NCBI RefSeq assembly: GCF_014334135.1 | Contig: NZ_CP060497.1 | Coordinates: 1 to 64,000, forward strand | Reading direction: 5' to 3' | DNA: 64,000 bases | DNA from: Olivibacter sp. SDN3 | Lineage (GTDB): Bacteria; Bacteroidota; Bacteroidia; Sphingobacteriales; Sphingobacteriaceae | In this document: positions 55,589 through 64,000 of the stretch, in pieces | Position numbering within the stretch: position 1 is the stretch's first letter | Layout of the letters: the number at the start of each line of letters is the position of its first letter | The notes under the pieces: generated by a model | What the model saw: only the letters and a program-made list of their open reading frames with translations | Database searches by the model: none | What the model was told of the DNA's origin: nothing | Made by a program: the position numbers and the translations under genes

Positions 55589-56476
55589 ATGAATAATCTA
55601 CTTGGTGCCGGAGTGGCATTAATTACACCATTTAATAATGATGGTAGTATTGACTTTGATGGATTAGCAAATTTGATCGAATATCAAATAACTGGGGGAA
55701 TGGACTATCTTGTTAGTATGGGAACAACAGGAGAGGTTGCCACACTAACAAAAGAAGAAAAGAAGAAAATATTAGATTTTACAGCTGAACAAGTTAATGG
55801 ACGCGTGCCACTTGTTGCAGGTTTCGGGGGAAACAATACCGCTGAACTATTGGACCAAATAAAATCCTTTGATAATCCGGCCTATCAAGCAATACTATCT
55901 GTTAGCCCTTATTATAACAAACCTACTCAAGAAGGGATTTATCAACACTACAAAGCTGTAGCACAAGCAACAACTTTACCCATTATTTTATATAACGTCC
56001 CGGGAAGGACGGGAAGTATGATCTCCGTGGAAACGATTATACGCCTAGCAACTAATTTCAAGAATATCATTGGTGTGAAGGAAGCATCAGCAAATTTCGA
56101 GCATTTTACTCGAATTATGGCTAAGAAACCAGAAGGTTTCCTCCTCATTTCAGGAGATGATGCCTTAACACTTCCCATGATGTCGCTAGGTGCTGTGGGC
56201 GTCATAACTGTTGTTGGAAATGCCTTTCCAAAACAAACCCAAAAGCTTGTAAAATACTGCAACGAATGGCATTATGAAGAAGCTCGAAAACTACATTACG
56301 AACTGTTGAACATAGATGACCTGTGTTTTATTGAGGGGAATCCAGCAGGCGTCAAGGAGATGCTCAAAGAACTTGGAATATGTGGTAATCATGTAAGGCT
56401 CCCCCTTGTGCCGGTCAGTGAAGAAACTAAACAAAAGATTGCAATTGCTGTAAAGGACTTAACAGCACAAAACTAG
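55589..56476 (+). CDS. dapA: 4-hydroxy-tetrahydrodipicolinate synthase
   Basis: First step of the lysine/diaminopimelate branch: condenses pyruvate with aspartate semialdehyde. The Schiff-base lysine is Lys164 in IIGVKEAS, the proton-relay tyrosine is Tyr135 in IILYNVPGRTG, and GTTGEVATLT is near the pyruvate site. It has 295 residues, normal. It is followed by a large hairpin. Confidence 0.97.
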   Translation: MNNLLGAGVALITPFNNDGSIDFDGLANLIEYQITGGMDYLVSMGTTGEVATLTKEEKKKILDFTAEQVNGRVPLVAGFGGNNTAELLDQIKSFDNPAYQAILSVSPYYNKPTQEGIYQHYKAVAQATTLPIILYNVPGRTGSMISVETIIRLATNFKNIIGVKEASANFEHFTRIMAKKPEGFLLISGDDALTLPMMSLGAVGVITVVGNAFPKQTQKLVKYCNEWHYEEARKLHYELLNIDDLCFIEGNPAGVKEMLKELGICGNHVRLPLVPVSEETKQKIAIAVKDLTAQN

Positions 56477-56487
56477 CCCTATACTTA

Positions 56488-56537
56488 TTTACTGATTTCC
56501 TTATCTCCACACACTTCGAGATGGGGAAATCAGTAAA
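56488..56537 (+). repeat. Long hairpin after dapA
   Basis: TTTACTGATTTCC (56488-56500) pairs perfectly with GGAAATCAGTAAA (56525-56537), with an inner ATCTC and GAGAT. There is no T run after it, so it may stabilise the mRNA end rather than terminate by itself. Confidence 0.55.
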
Positions 56538-56674
56538 CTAGCAAAACAGGGTAAATAGATCTCAAAAGGATTACCCTTTCTTTTTAATCATTCTGTGCCT
56601 TCCCATTCATTACGTCAATATCTTATCGATTATCTTTTGCAGCAGCATGAATTTATGTAGAACAGGAGGTTTTC

Positions 56675-56713
56675 TTAAAAAAAAAGTCCTATCAAATAAA
56701 TGATTAGGACTTT
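56675..56713 (-). terminator. Terminator of the histone-like gene
   Basis: On the minus strand AAAGTCCTA (56713-56705) pairs with TAGGACTTT (56691-56683), followed by a run of T. It lies 25 bp after the stop of the small gene. Confidence 0.85.
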
Positions 56714-56737
56714 ATAATTGCTTAGATTTGATAAATC

Positions 56738-56923
56738 TTATTTCTTATTTTTCGCCTCTTGGATTTCTAAACGAATAGATTGCGCCAAATTTTTAACATC
56801 TTGCAAACCCTTTCTCACACGAGTACCAGCGGCACTGTTACCCTTGTTAAAGAATTTGTCAGCATCTCCGTCTAAACCATCAATTAGACTTTTTAGCTCG
56901 TTGAATTTTTCAATACTTGCCAT
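56738..56923 (-). CDS. Histone H1-like (Hc1) DNA-binding protein
   Basis: A 61-residue, lysine-rich protein with the layout of the small Hc1-like proteins common in Bacteroidota: an N-terminal helical part (KFNELKSLIDGL), a GNSAAGTRVRKGLQDVKNLA core (about 28-47) and a basic C-terminus. These are thought to bind DNA non-specifically; a direct function is not established. The upstream region (56984-57014) has an extreme A/T run. Monocistronic with its own terminator. Confidence 0.85.
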   Translation of the reverse strand: MASIEKFNELKSLIDGLDGDADKFFNKGNSAAGTRVRKGLQDVKNLAQSIRLEIQEAKNKK

Positions 56924-57173
56924 AGAATATACTCCTTTTGTTTGTTAATAAGTTAATAATTTTTTGTATATAGAGCTAATGTAAAATCTTTTTTCGAAAA
57001 AAAAAATTTTTTAAACACTTAAAAACACAATTTTCACCACTCCTGTTTGAAACATTTAAAACAAAATTAGTAAAGCAACCCCAAGTACTCTACAACATAT
57101 TGATAAACAACTATTAACAAAACAAGTTTTCCATATAGCGCTTATTTTAAAAAGATATAATATTTACATAATA

Positions 57174-58415
57174 TTAAGCGGTAACAACTTGTTGTTCTTT
57201 ATAGTATCCATTATTTAACTTTTCAGAAACTTCTGAAAACGCATGCACAGTTCGCTTAACGTCTTCATTAGAATGGGTAGCCGTAGGTATCAATCGTAAT
57301 TCTATTTGGCCTTTGGGGATTACAGGATAAACAACAATAGAACAGAAGATACCATAATTCTCACGCAAATCCATTGTAAGCGCTGTTGCTTCGGCAAGAT
57401 CGCCTTTTAGAAACACCGGCGTGACCATCGTATTTGTATGGCCTATATCAAATCCCTGATCTTTCAATCCTTTTTGCAATAAAGTAGCAATTTCCCATAA
57501 TTTAGCCCGCAAACCCGGCTCATTCTTTAAGAGCTCAAGCCTTTTTATAAGACCAATCACCATTGGCATGGGTAAAGACTTTGCAAAGGTCTGAGAGCGC
57601 ATATTGTATCGTAAATAAGTAACGATTTCTTCATTAGCAGCAACAAAAGCTCCAATACCAGCCATAGATTTGGCGAATGTACCAAAATAAATATCTACTC
57701 CATCAATACAATCTTGCGCTTCATGTGTTCCTGCGCCTGTAGGTCCCATAGTACCGAAACCGTGGGCATCATCTACCAGCAACCTAAAATTATAAGCAGA
57801 TTTCAGCTCGTTAATTTCCTTTAATTTACCTTGCGCACCCGACATACCGAACACACCCTCTGTTATTACCAAAATAGCACCACCAGTTTGTTCTATTATC
57901 CTTTTCGCCCGTTCCAATTGTTTCTTACAACTATCGATGTCATTGTGTTGATAAACAAAACGTTTCCCCATATGTAAACGAACCCCGTCAATTATGCATG
58001 CATGTGACTCTGCGTCATATACAATCACATCATTCCTATCCACCAAAGCATCGATAATCGATACCATCCCTTGATATCCATAATTCAAAAGAAAAGCATC
58101 TTCCTTACCTACGAAGGTCGCTAAGTCCTGTTCCAATGTTTCATGATGATTTGAGTTTCCTGACATCATTCTTGCTCCCATAGGGTAGGCCATACCAAAC
58201 TCCTTGGCAGCTTTCGCGTCCGTTTCTCTGACCTCGGGGTGATTGGCCAAACCGAGATAATTATTTAAGCTCCAAACCAAATGATCTTTCCCCCTAAACT
58301 TCATATGTGAATTGATTTCACCTTCCAGCTTAGGAAAAGAAAAATACCCATGCGACCATTTATGGTGTTGCCCGATAGGCCCCAAATTTTTTGATATTTT
58401 ATCGAATAAATCCAA
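57174..58415 (-). CDS. PLP-dependent alpha-oxoamine synthase (serine palmitoyltransferase-like)
   Basis: A fold-type I PLP enzyme that joins an amino acid to an acyl-CoA with loss of CO2. PLP residues are intact: His138 in DAESHACIIDG, Asp-His in LLVDDAHGFGT (about 213-223), and the Schiff-base lysine Lys249 in FGTFAKSMAG. It has 413 residues, normal for the family. The N-terminus differs from that of known bacterial serine palmitoyltransferases, so it may be a paralogue with another substrate (for example cysteate for sulfonolipid bases). It starts with TTG at 58415; an in-frame stop lies 15 bases upstream and no ATG is near. It would feed sphingolipid-like membrane lipids. Confidence 0.85.
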   Translation of the reverse strand: MDLFDKISKNLGPIGQHHKWSHGYFSFPKLEGEINSHMKFRGKDHLVWSLNNYLGLANHPEVRETDAKAAKEFGMAYPMGARMMSGNSNHHETLEQDLATFVGKEDAFLLNYGYQGMVSIIDALVDRNDVIVYDAESHACIIDGVRLHMGKRFVYQHNDIDSCKKQLERAKRIIEQTGGAILVITEGVFGMSGAQGKLKEINELKSAYNFRLLVDDAHGFGTMGPTGAGTHEAQDCIDGVDIYFGTFAKSMAGIGAFVAANEEIVTYLRYNMRSQTFAKSLPMPMVIGLIKRLELLKNEPGLRAKLWEIATLLQKGLKDQGFDIGHTNTMVTPVFLKGDLAEATALTMDLRENYGIFCSIVVYPVIPKGQIELRLIPTATHSNEDVKRTVHAFSEVSEKLNNGYYKEQQVVTA

Positions 58416-58676
58416 AGTATAATACGTTTAATTTAATTTAATAAGACAATCATCATATCTGGTATATCGCTTATGCTAGTACTATAAAAAACGTTTTTAT
58501 CCAGACCTAAGATAAATTGACCCCATATTGCTACACACTCGCAGAACAACGTCCCCAAAAATAGGTGATACAAAAATGTTTACAAAGATAAAGTTTCAAG
58601 CGATGAATACCAACTTTGAATTAAACCATATTGAAAATGGGTATAAAATCTTCCTTTTTTACCTATATAATAGTCC
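58416..58676. other. Intergenic region upstream of the alpha-oxoamine synthase gene
   Basis: Convergent-free space between the TTG start at 58415 and the ftsZ terminator. A 64-codon frame on the plus strand (58528-58722) has no recognisable features, runs into the ftsZ terminator and is judged spurious. No clear promoter element was identified. Confidence 0.4.
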
Positions 58677-58709
58677 AAAAAAAAGCCAGCATGGCAAAAA
58701 CCATCTGGC
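58677..58709 (-). terminator. Terminator of ftsZ
   Basis: On the minus strand GCCAGATGG and CCATGCTGGC form the stem around TTTTTG, followed by eight T residues. It lies about 32 bp past the ftsZ stop. Confidence 0.9.
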
Positions 58710-58741
58710 CCTCATAATCTAAAAACTAAATCTTATATCCG

Positions 58742-60472
58742 CTAATCGACATTATCATGCAGAAACGAATTATTAGGCCTTATCTCTGTAATGCCGTCCT
58801 CTGACGAAAGAGTAAACCTAGACACCTGTGATTCAGAAGAATGTGGCACCTGGTCTAGTGTCTTCTGCTTTCTTCTGTAAGCCGGTTCATTTTCAATTTC
58901 CTGTAACCCGTTAGTTGAACGAAGTTTCATGCTAAGATCCTTTAGCCTCAGAATCCGCTCTTTAGTCTTTCTCAGCTGTTCCTCTATGCTTTCATCTGTC
59001 TTTTGCTCATCCGCTTGTTTTGCTGCATTTGAACTTTGATAATCGTATCCGCTATCCTCCTGCTGCACTTCGGCTGCTTTTGATACATTGCCAAGATCCT
59101 CTTCATTGGCTACTACCGCCTTGTCTACCTCTTCCTGGTTTGCATGACTATCGTTGCTGCTACTAAAAAGAAACTCACTCTCCGCCACCTTCAACTGATA
59201 TTCATTGGTATCCTGAGCATCTTTTTCGGAGCTTGGCTCTTCTTCAACCAACGTGTGGCGAATGATTTCCTCCTTCTTTGGCGTCACCACCTTATTCTCT
59301 ATCGGTTGTGAAGGCGATCTAAAACCACTAAACAAATCAGCTGGAGGCAAAGCTGTTGGTTGCACATTAGGTGCTGTACTATCTGCTAAATTTTGCGTAG
59401 GAGTTGCTTTCGATTCTTTTTCAAGCATCTGGTTTACTGGTCTAACCAATGGAACTTTCTCTTCCTCCAGTGGAATAGCTATCCGCTTATTACTTTCTTC
59501 CTGTTTACGCTCCTCAGTAGTTTGGAATCCAGTAGCAATAATCGTTACTGATAAATCTTTATCTAAAGATTCATCCAAACAATTACCCCAAATAATTTCA
59601 GCAGTGAAACCTGCACGCTCTTGTATGTAATCTGTTATAATGGATATTTCGTCCATGGTTACCTCCTGTGTGCCAGAAGATATGTTTAAAAGGATATAAC
59701 GTGCACCTTCAATCTCACTATCTTTCAACAAAGGAGACGCCAAAGCACCTTCGACTGCTTTTTGCGCACGCTCATCACCACTGGCTTTTGCATTTCCCAT
59801 AATCGCTACACCACTATCATTCATAACGGTACGCACGTCTTTGAAATCCACGTTAATATAACCAGGGATGGTAATAATCTCAGCAATGCCCTTTGCTGCT
59901 GTAGTTAAAATATCATCTGCTTTTGCAAAGGCAGAGCTCATGGTAAGGTTACCAAAAATCTCTCGTAGCCTATCATTGGAAATGACAAGATAGGAATCTA
60001 CATACTTGCGCAATTCAGACAGTCCTTCCTCAGCTTGACTACGACGCCGTTTACCTTCAAAAGCAAATGGTGTAGTCACAATAGCAACAGTTAACACGCC
60101 TATCTCCCTCGCCGCCTTGGCAATAACCGGACTAGCACCTGTTCCGGTACCACCTCCCATACCAGCAGTGATAAACAACATCTTCGTGTTTACACCTAAC
60201 ATACGCTTAATATCTTCAATACTCTCAATAGCAGAGTTTTCCCCAACGTCAGGATCAGATCCCGCTCCCATACCCTCTGTTAAACTTGCTCCCAGTTGTA
60301 CTTTATTCGGAATAGGGCTCAACTCCAATGCTTGAGCATCGGTATTGCAAATTATAAAATCCACACCGCTAATTCCCTGCCTATACATGTGGTTAACAGC
60401 GTTGCCACCACCTCCGCCAACACCTATTACCTTTATAATAGATGACTGTTCTTTAAGCATTTCAAATTTCAT
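58742..60472 (-). CDS. ftsZ: Cell division protein FtsZ
   Basis: A tubulin-like GTPase that builds the division ring. The GTP-binding signature GGGTGTG lies at 106-112, with the T7 loop region and the C-terminal polymerisation domain up to about residue 320. A very long, charged and probably disordered linker (about 325-555) follows; it makes the protein 576 residues long against about 380 in Escherichia coli. The C-terminal peptide ITEIRPNNSFLHDNVD is conserved in the phylum and should bind FtsA. The gene is the last of murC-ftsQ-ftsA-ftsZ but is separated from ftsA by 139 bp, so it may have its own promoter under DnaA-box-like sites. Confidence 0.98.
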   Translation of the reverse strand: MKFEMLKEQSSIIKVIGVGGGGGNAVNHMYRQGISGVDFIICNTDAQALELSPIPNKVQLGASLTEGMGAGSDPDVGENSAIESIEDIKRMLGVNTKMLFITAGMGGGTGTGASPVIAKAAREIGVLTVAIVTTPFAFEGKRRRSQAEEGLSELRKYVDSYLVISNDRLREIFGNLTMSSAFAKADDILTTAAKGIAEIITIPGYINVDFKDVRTVMNDSGVAIMGNAKASGDERAQKAVEGALASPLLKDSEIEGARYILLNISSGTQEVTMDEISIITDYIQERAGFTAEIIWGNCLDESLDKDLSVTIIATGFQTTEERKQEESNKRIAIPLEEEKVPLVRPVNQMLEKESKATPTQNLADSTAPNVQPTALPPADLFSGFRSPSQPIENKVVTPKKEEIIRHTLVEEEPSSEKDAQDTNEYQLKVAESEFLFSSSNDSHANQEEVDKAVVANEEDLGNVSKAAEVQQEDSGYDYQSSNAAKQADEQKTDESIEEQLRKTKERILRLKDLSMKLRSTNGLQEIENEPAYRRKQKTLDQVPHSSESQVSRFTLSSEDGITEIRPNNSFLHDNVD

Positions 60473-60550
60473 ATCTTATCCTAATTTACTCGTAATGAGT
60501 GGTATCCTAATCTTGCCTTTGCCTTATTTTCACAAGGTAATATTAATACT

Positions 60551-60592
60551 TTTTCCACAAATGTTTTCCACAATTGTTTATAATGTGGAAAA
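60551..60592. promoter_or_regulatory. Three DnaA-box-like motifs between ftsA and ftsZ
   Basis: TTTTCCACA occurs at 60551-60559 and 60564-60572 (plus orientation), and its inverse TGTGGAAAA at 60584-60592. All three equal the motif upstream of dnaA (357-365) and fit TTWTNCACA. They lie 79-120 bp upstream of the ftsZ start. Confidence 0.6.
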
Positions 60593-60611
60593 AAAACGAA
60601 GTGTTGAAAAC

Positions 60612-61946
60612 TTATTTAATATAATCTGTATCTTCAATTTTATTATCGTCGCTTATATAGCGAATAATCTTATCCAAAAAGCCGAAAGTCTTCTTTCCTT
60701 CTTCTGCAATCCCCTTCACTAGCTGACTTTTGGTAGGATTTTCAACTTCCTCATACTCAACTGATTCAATCCCTTTAATCAATAAACCTATACCAGTAGC
60801 GTATAATGGGCTTTTTAGTTCATCATACGCATTTTTTGGCAACACCTCATTTTTTGACAGATGCTCATTAGGCATACCAATACGACATTCGAGCCCAGTG
60901 ACATATTCCACCAGTTGTACAAGATGTTTAAGCTGGGCGCCTCCACCGGTAATAACGATTCCTCCAATCAGCTTACGCTCGTACCCCGACGATTTGATTT
61001 CATAATAAACATGTTCGATAATCTCTTCCATCCTCGCTTGAATAATATATGCCAGGTTTTTAACCGAAATCTCTTTGTGCTCCCTGCCCCGTAAGCCTGG
61101 CACGCATATGATTTCATTTTCTCGATTTTCATCGGCCAAGGCTGATCCAAACCGTACTTTTAACAATTCTGCTTGATTCCGCAATACAGAACATCCCTGT
61201 TTAATATCCTCGGTAACAATATTACCTCCTAAGGGTATGACTGCTGTATGACGAATGATCCCTTCATGGAAAATAGCAACGTCTGTTGTGCCCCCTCCAA
61301 TATCAACTAACACGACCCCTGCATCTTTTTCTTCGGAACTTAAAACCGCCTCCGAAGATGCTAAAGGCTCCAATATTAACTCTTGAGCTTCTAGATTTGC
61401 ATATTCAACACATCGTTTAATATTTCTAACAGCACTGACATGACCTGAAATAATGTGGAAATTGGCCTCCATCCTACGGCCAGCCATACCTATAGGGTCC
61501 TTAATACCTGGCTCATTATCAATAGTGAATTCCTGTGGCAATACGTGAATAATCTCTTCCCCTGGAGGAAGTACAAGTTTGTACATATCCTCTACAAGCT
61601 TCTCAATATCCTTACGGCCTATTTCATTATCATCTCTACGGGTCAATATTCCCCGATGTTGTAGGCTTTTTATATGTTGACCTGCAATCCCCACATTAAC
61701 GACTTTAACATCCACATTGGATTGTGCACTGGCTTCTTCAACAGCCTTAACAATGCTGGTAACCGTTTTTTGAATATTGGCCACTACGCCACGACTAACA
61801 CCTAACGATTCTGCCTTGCCAATCCCCAACACTTCTATTTTATTGTGCTCGCTCCTACGGCCCACCGTTACACAAATCTTTGTGGTACCAATATCTAGTC
61901 CTACAACTATTGGAGCATCTTTCCTGTTAGTAGTTCGTTTTTCCAT
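60612..61946 (-). CDS. ftsA: Cell division protein FtsA
   Basis: An actin-like ATPase that tethers FtsZ to the membrane. Phosphate-1 motif VGLDIGTTKICVTVG (about 15-29), the SHS2 (1C) domain (about 90-165), and phosphate-2 GVVLVDIGGGTTDVAIF (about 209-225) are present. It has 444 residues; the C-terminal amphipathic helix FLDKIIRYISD would bind the membrane. It starts 2 bp after ftsQ ends. Confidence 0.98.
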   Translation of the reverse strand: MEKRTTNRKDAPIVVGLDIGTTKICVTVGRRSEHNKIEVLGIGKAESLGVSRGVVANIQKTVTSIVKAVEEASAQSNVDVKVVNVGIAGQHIKSLQHRGILTRRDDNEIGRKDIEKLVEDMYKLVLPPGEEIIHVLPQEFTIDNEPGIKDPIGMAGRRMEANFHIISGHVSAVRNIKRCVEYANLEAQELILEPLASSEAVLSSEEKDAGVVLVDIGGGTTDVAIFHEGIIRHTAVIPLGGNIVTEDIKQGCSVLRNQAELLKVRFGSALADENRENEIICVPGLRGREHKEISVKNLAYIIQARMEEIIEHVYYEIKSSGYERKLIGGIVITGGGAQLKHLVQLVEYVTGLECRIGMPNEHLSKNEVLPKNAYDELKSPLYATGIGLLIKGIESVEYEEVENPTKSQLVKGIAEEGKKTFGFLDKIIRYISDDNKIEDTDYIK

Positions 61947-61948
61947 GT

Positions 61949-62782
61949 CTAATGCGTGTTAATATGCTGTTTATTATTTTTTTCCCTTTGTATGATACTA
62001 TCTGCTTTTTCACAGACTAACTGATTTGAAAATTTCAAATTCACTGTTTTATAAGTTCCCCACCCTGCTTTAGGAACAACATGTTTATAAAAAACAAGTA
62101 ACTTATCAAACTTAGTCTGTAGTGAATCGCCATTACCGAGCACTATTTTTTGATCCCCTACCCTAGGTACCAACTCAATGTCTTTTTCTTCATTGACATA
62201 TAGTTGTTCAATCTGACTATTCCATAAAGAGTCTGTCACCAAAAAACTGGCTACGCTGTAAAGATCCTCCGCTAATGCACTTTGTACAGAATCTTGCTCT
62301 CCTGTAAATCGTTCCTCGATATTTCCATTTGCCACGATTATATGTGGCGCATACAAGGCCGATGTTGGAAACTTCATCCCATCAACATCAACGTAAAAAT
62401 CGTTGCCCACATTATTAATTATTCTCAAGATGGCTTCACGTTGTTCAATTTTCACGTTGACCGTGCCATCAATCTCGGAGAACACTTTTACTTCTTTTAT
62501 AAATGGATTTGAACGTAGTCCATCCTCTATACGATGAATGGGTATATTTTTGAGTGTTTGTCCAATCAATACCCCACCCGTTTCTTCTACTATATTATTA
62601 ACCTCCATCTGCGAAACAAATGCCTGTGTTCCAGGCACAATAACGTTAACTTTAGCACAAGTCATATTACTCTTCTTCGTATTGATGAAACTCATCAACA
62701 CAGAAAGGCCAATAAGGCTCACACCCCAAGCAAGTATATAAACTACTCTGCGCCATCGTATTTGCTTTATTTTATTCAGCAT
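61949..62782 (-). CDS. ftsQ: Cell division protein FtsQ
   Basis: A bitopic divisome protein: short cytoplasmic N-terminus, one membrane helix (about 13-30), a POTRA domain (about 40-110) and a beta domain. It has 277 residues. Sequence similarity to Escherichia coli FtsQ is low, as usual in this phylum, but the place between murC and ftsA is decisive. Its start overlaps the end of murC by 11 bp. Confidence 0.93.
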   Translation of the reverse strand: MLNKIKQIRWRRVVYILAWGVSLIGLSVLMSFINTKKSNMTCAKVNVIVPGTQAFVSQMEVNNIVEETGGVLIGQTLKNIPIHRIEDGLRSNPFIKEVKVFSEIDGTVNVKIEQREAILRIINNVGNDFYVDVDGMKFPTSALYAPHIIVANGNIEERFTGEQDSVQSALAEDLYSVASFLVTDSLWNSQIEQLYVNEEKDIELVPRVGDQKIVLGNGDSLQTKFDKLLVFYKHVVPKAGWGTYKTVNLKFSNQLVCEKADSIIQREKNNKQHINTH

Positions 62783-64000
62783 AAGTCAATATTGCTTTCA
62801 AAGGATCAACTAATAAATCAATATTTCCTGCGCCTACCGTAATGATTACTTTTGGCCTTTCCTCTCGCACATAGGTCAAAACTTCCTCTGCATTCAATTT
62901 AAGTTTGCTAGTTATTGTAACTTTTGATAACAACCAATCTGCATCAATTCCAGCTATTGGCTCTTCTCTAGCAGGATAAATCTCCATTAACAATAAGGTA
63001 TCGGCCAGGGACAGTGCTTCGGCAAAGTCATCCACGAAATCCCTGGTCCTTGTAAAGAGATGAGGCTGAAAAATACAGGTGATATGATCGTCAGGGAATA
63101 AATGTCTAACAGCACTTAAACAAGCTTTCAACTCTACGGGATGATGCGCATAGTCATCTATATACACACATTCACTATTTCTAACGATAAATTCGAACCT
63201 TCTCTTTACTCCCTTAAAATTCGCTAAAGCATTCGTTATAAGATCGTCTGCTATATCCATACACTTTGCCACAGCGATCGCTGCTACAGCATTTTCTACA
63301 TTATGTGCCCCAGCCATACCTAAAGCGACATCTCGTATTATGCAATTATCGCTTAGATAATCAAAATAGAAAACACCATCCTGCACACGAATATTCAGTC
63401 CACGGACATCGGCTTCTTCATCAATACTATACTTAATATCACTGGGAAGAGAGAGCCCTTTTTTGATAATCCTTTTGCCTTCCGTTGTTACTTGACCAAC
63501 AAATAACAAAAATGATTCTCTTACATGATCTGCGTCTCCATAAACATCTAGGTGATCTGCATCTACTGAAGTAACGACGGCTATATTCGGATGGAGAGTC
63601 AAAAAAGATCGGTCAAACTCATCTGCTTCCACCACCAATGTATTATTCGGAGCAAACAGCGTGTTACTGTTATAATTTGCGGCTATGCCGCCTAAAAACG
63701 CCGAACAACCGTAACCGCTGTCTGTCAAGATATGGGCGATTAAACTACTAGTTGTAGTCTTACCATGTGTCCCAGCAACGGCTATTGTAAATCGATCTCT
63801 ACTGATAAGGCCTAATACTTCAGACCGCTTATGCAACCTATACCCCACTTTCTGGAGAAACTGAAGAATAGAAGAATCTTTTGGAATGGCTGGCGTAAAG
63901 ACAACCATATTATGGTCGTCGAACTCCCTAAACGAATCAGGCAATAAATCCACATGATCTTCATAGAACACCTCAATACCCTCACTGATTAAGCTTTTTG
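62772..64000 (-). CDS. murC: UDP-N-acetylmuramate-L-alanine ligase (partial)
   Basis: Adds L-alanine to UDP-MurNAc, the first amino acid of the peptidoglycan stem. The ATP-binding motif AVAGTHGKTTTSSLIAHIL, the central-domain NTLVVEADEFDRSFL, and IDDYAHHPVELKA are intact. The frame is open to the right edge, so the true N-terminus (about 60 residues of the UDP-binding domain) is outside the window; a GTG at 63971 is not the start. Its end overlaps ftsQ by 11 bp, showing tight coupling in the division and cell-wall cluster. Confidence 0.95.
   Translation of the reverse strand, partial: KSLISEGIEVFYEDHVDLLPDSFREFDDHNMVVFTPAIPKDSSILQFLQKVGYRLHKRSEVLGLISRDRFTIAVAGTHGKTTTSSLIAHILTDSGYGCSAFLGGIAANYNSNTLFAPNNTLVVEADEFDRSFLTLHPNIAVVTSVDADHLDVYGDADHVRESFLLFVGQVTTEGKRIIKKGLSLPSDIKYSIDEEADVRGLNIRVQDGVFYFDYLSDNCIIRDVALGMAGAHNVENAVAAIAVAKCMDIADDLITNALANFKGVKRRFEFIVRNSECVYIDDYAHHPVELKACLSAVRHLFPDDHITCIFQPHLFTRTRDFVDDFAEALSLADTLLLMEIYPAREEPIAGIDADWLLSKVTITSKLKLNAEEVLTYVREERPKVIITVGAGNIDLLVDPLKAILTYAE

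Noticed and set aside
58528-58722. Plus-strand 64-codon open frame between the alpha-oxoamine synthase and ftsZ
   Set aside because: No family features, poor start context, and it runs through the ftsZ terminator hairpin.

Overview
The window reads as chromosomal DNA of a Bacteroidota bacterium, most likely of the Sphingobacteriaceae group (Sphingobacterium, Pedobacter, Olivibacter or a relative). The evidence is AT-rich intergenic DNA, promoters with the TAnnTTTG -7 element typical of the phylum, few Shine-Dalgarno sites, and phylum-typical proteins: a small histone H1-like protein, a LspA with an inserted loop, an FtsZ with a very long linker, a Hc1-type gene next to an alpha-oxoamine synthase, and a TraR/DksA-like protein lacking zinc cysteines. 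Species was not determined.

Layout. 1-2054: AT-rich leader and dnaA. 2083-7531: hsp20, a hotdog thioesterase, an IscA/SufA-type protein, a 2-hydroxyacid dehydrogenase and rsmA on the minus strand, then pdxA and yceD-rpmF. 7727-11729: lipid synthesis genes plsX, fabH, accB, accC. 11890-16281: tatC, rpiB, an M28 peptidase lipoprotein and lutB. 16388-26296: mainly fatty-acid degradation on the minus strand: a MarR regulator, then fadN-, fadA- and fadE-like genes in the order known from Bacillus fadNAE, and further right a fadD-like ligase. Between them lies a JmjC/cupin_8 gene. 26577-36340: a small beta-barrel protein, an M61 peptidase, a complete RND efflux operon with a TolC partner, a BadF-type kinase and a glutathione peroxidase. 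36641-36813: two identical tRNA-Val genes. 37742-40804: a nested transposon, an IS1182-type element split by a complete 1250-bp IS3-family element. 40809-43185: DUF72, recO, dgkA and a small membrane protein. 43358-56923: ileS, a DksA-like gene, lspA, a SIMPL protein, aconitase, a Bcr/CflA transporter, ligA, dapA and the histone-like gene. 57174-64000: an alpha-oxoamine synthase and the end of the division and cell wall cluster murC-ftsQ-ftsA-ftsZ. murC runs off the right edge.

How the parts work together. The fad genes probably form one regulon. An 18-bp near-palindrome with the same half-sites lies over the marR promoter and beside the fadD promoter, so the MarR protein likely represses both itself with fadNAE and fadD. 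The plsX-fabH-accBC block is the opposing synthetic arm. The division genes are a compact overlapping unit, but ftsZ is set apart by a 139-bp gap that holds three DnaA-box-like TTTTCCACA motifs, which suggests a link from replication initiation to division. 

No CRISPR array, defence island, prophage or secondary-metabolite cluster was seen, and nothing here amounts to a clearly new multi-gene system. The most interesting signals are regulatory (the fad operator pair and the DnaA-box cluster before ftsZ) and the architecture of the nested insertion at a convergent terminator.
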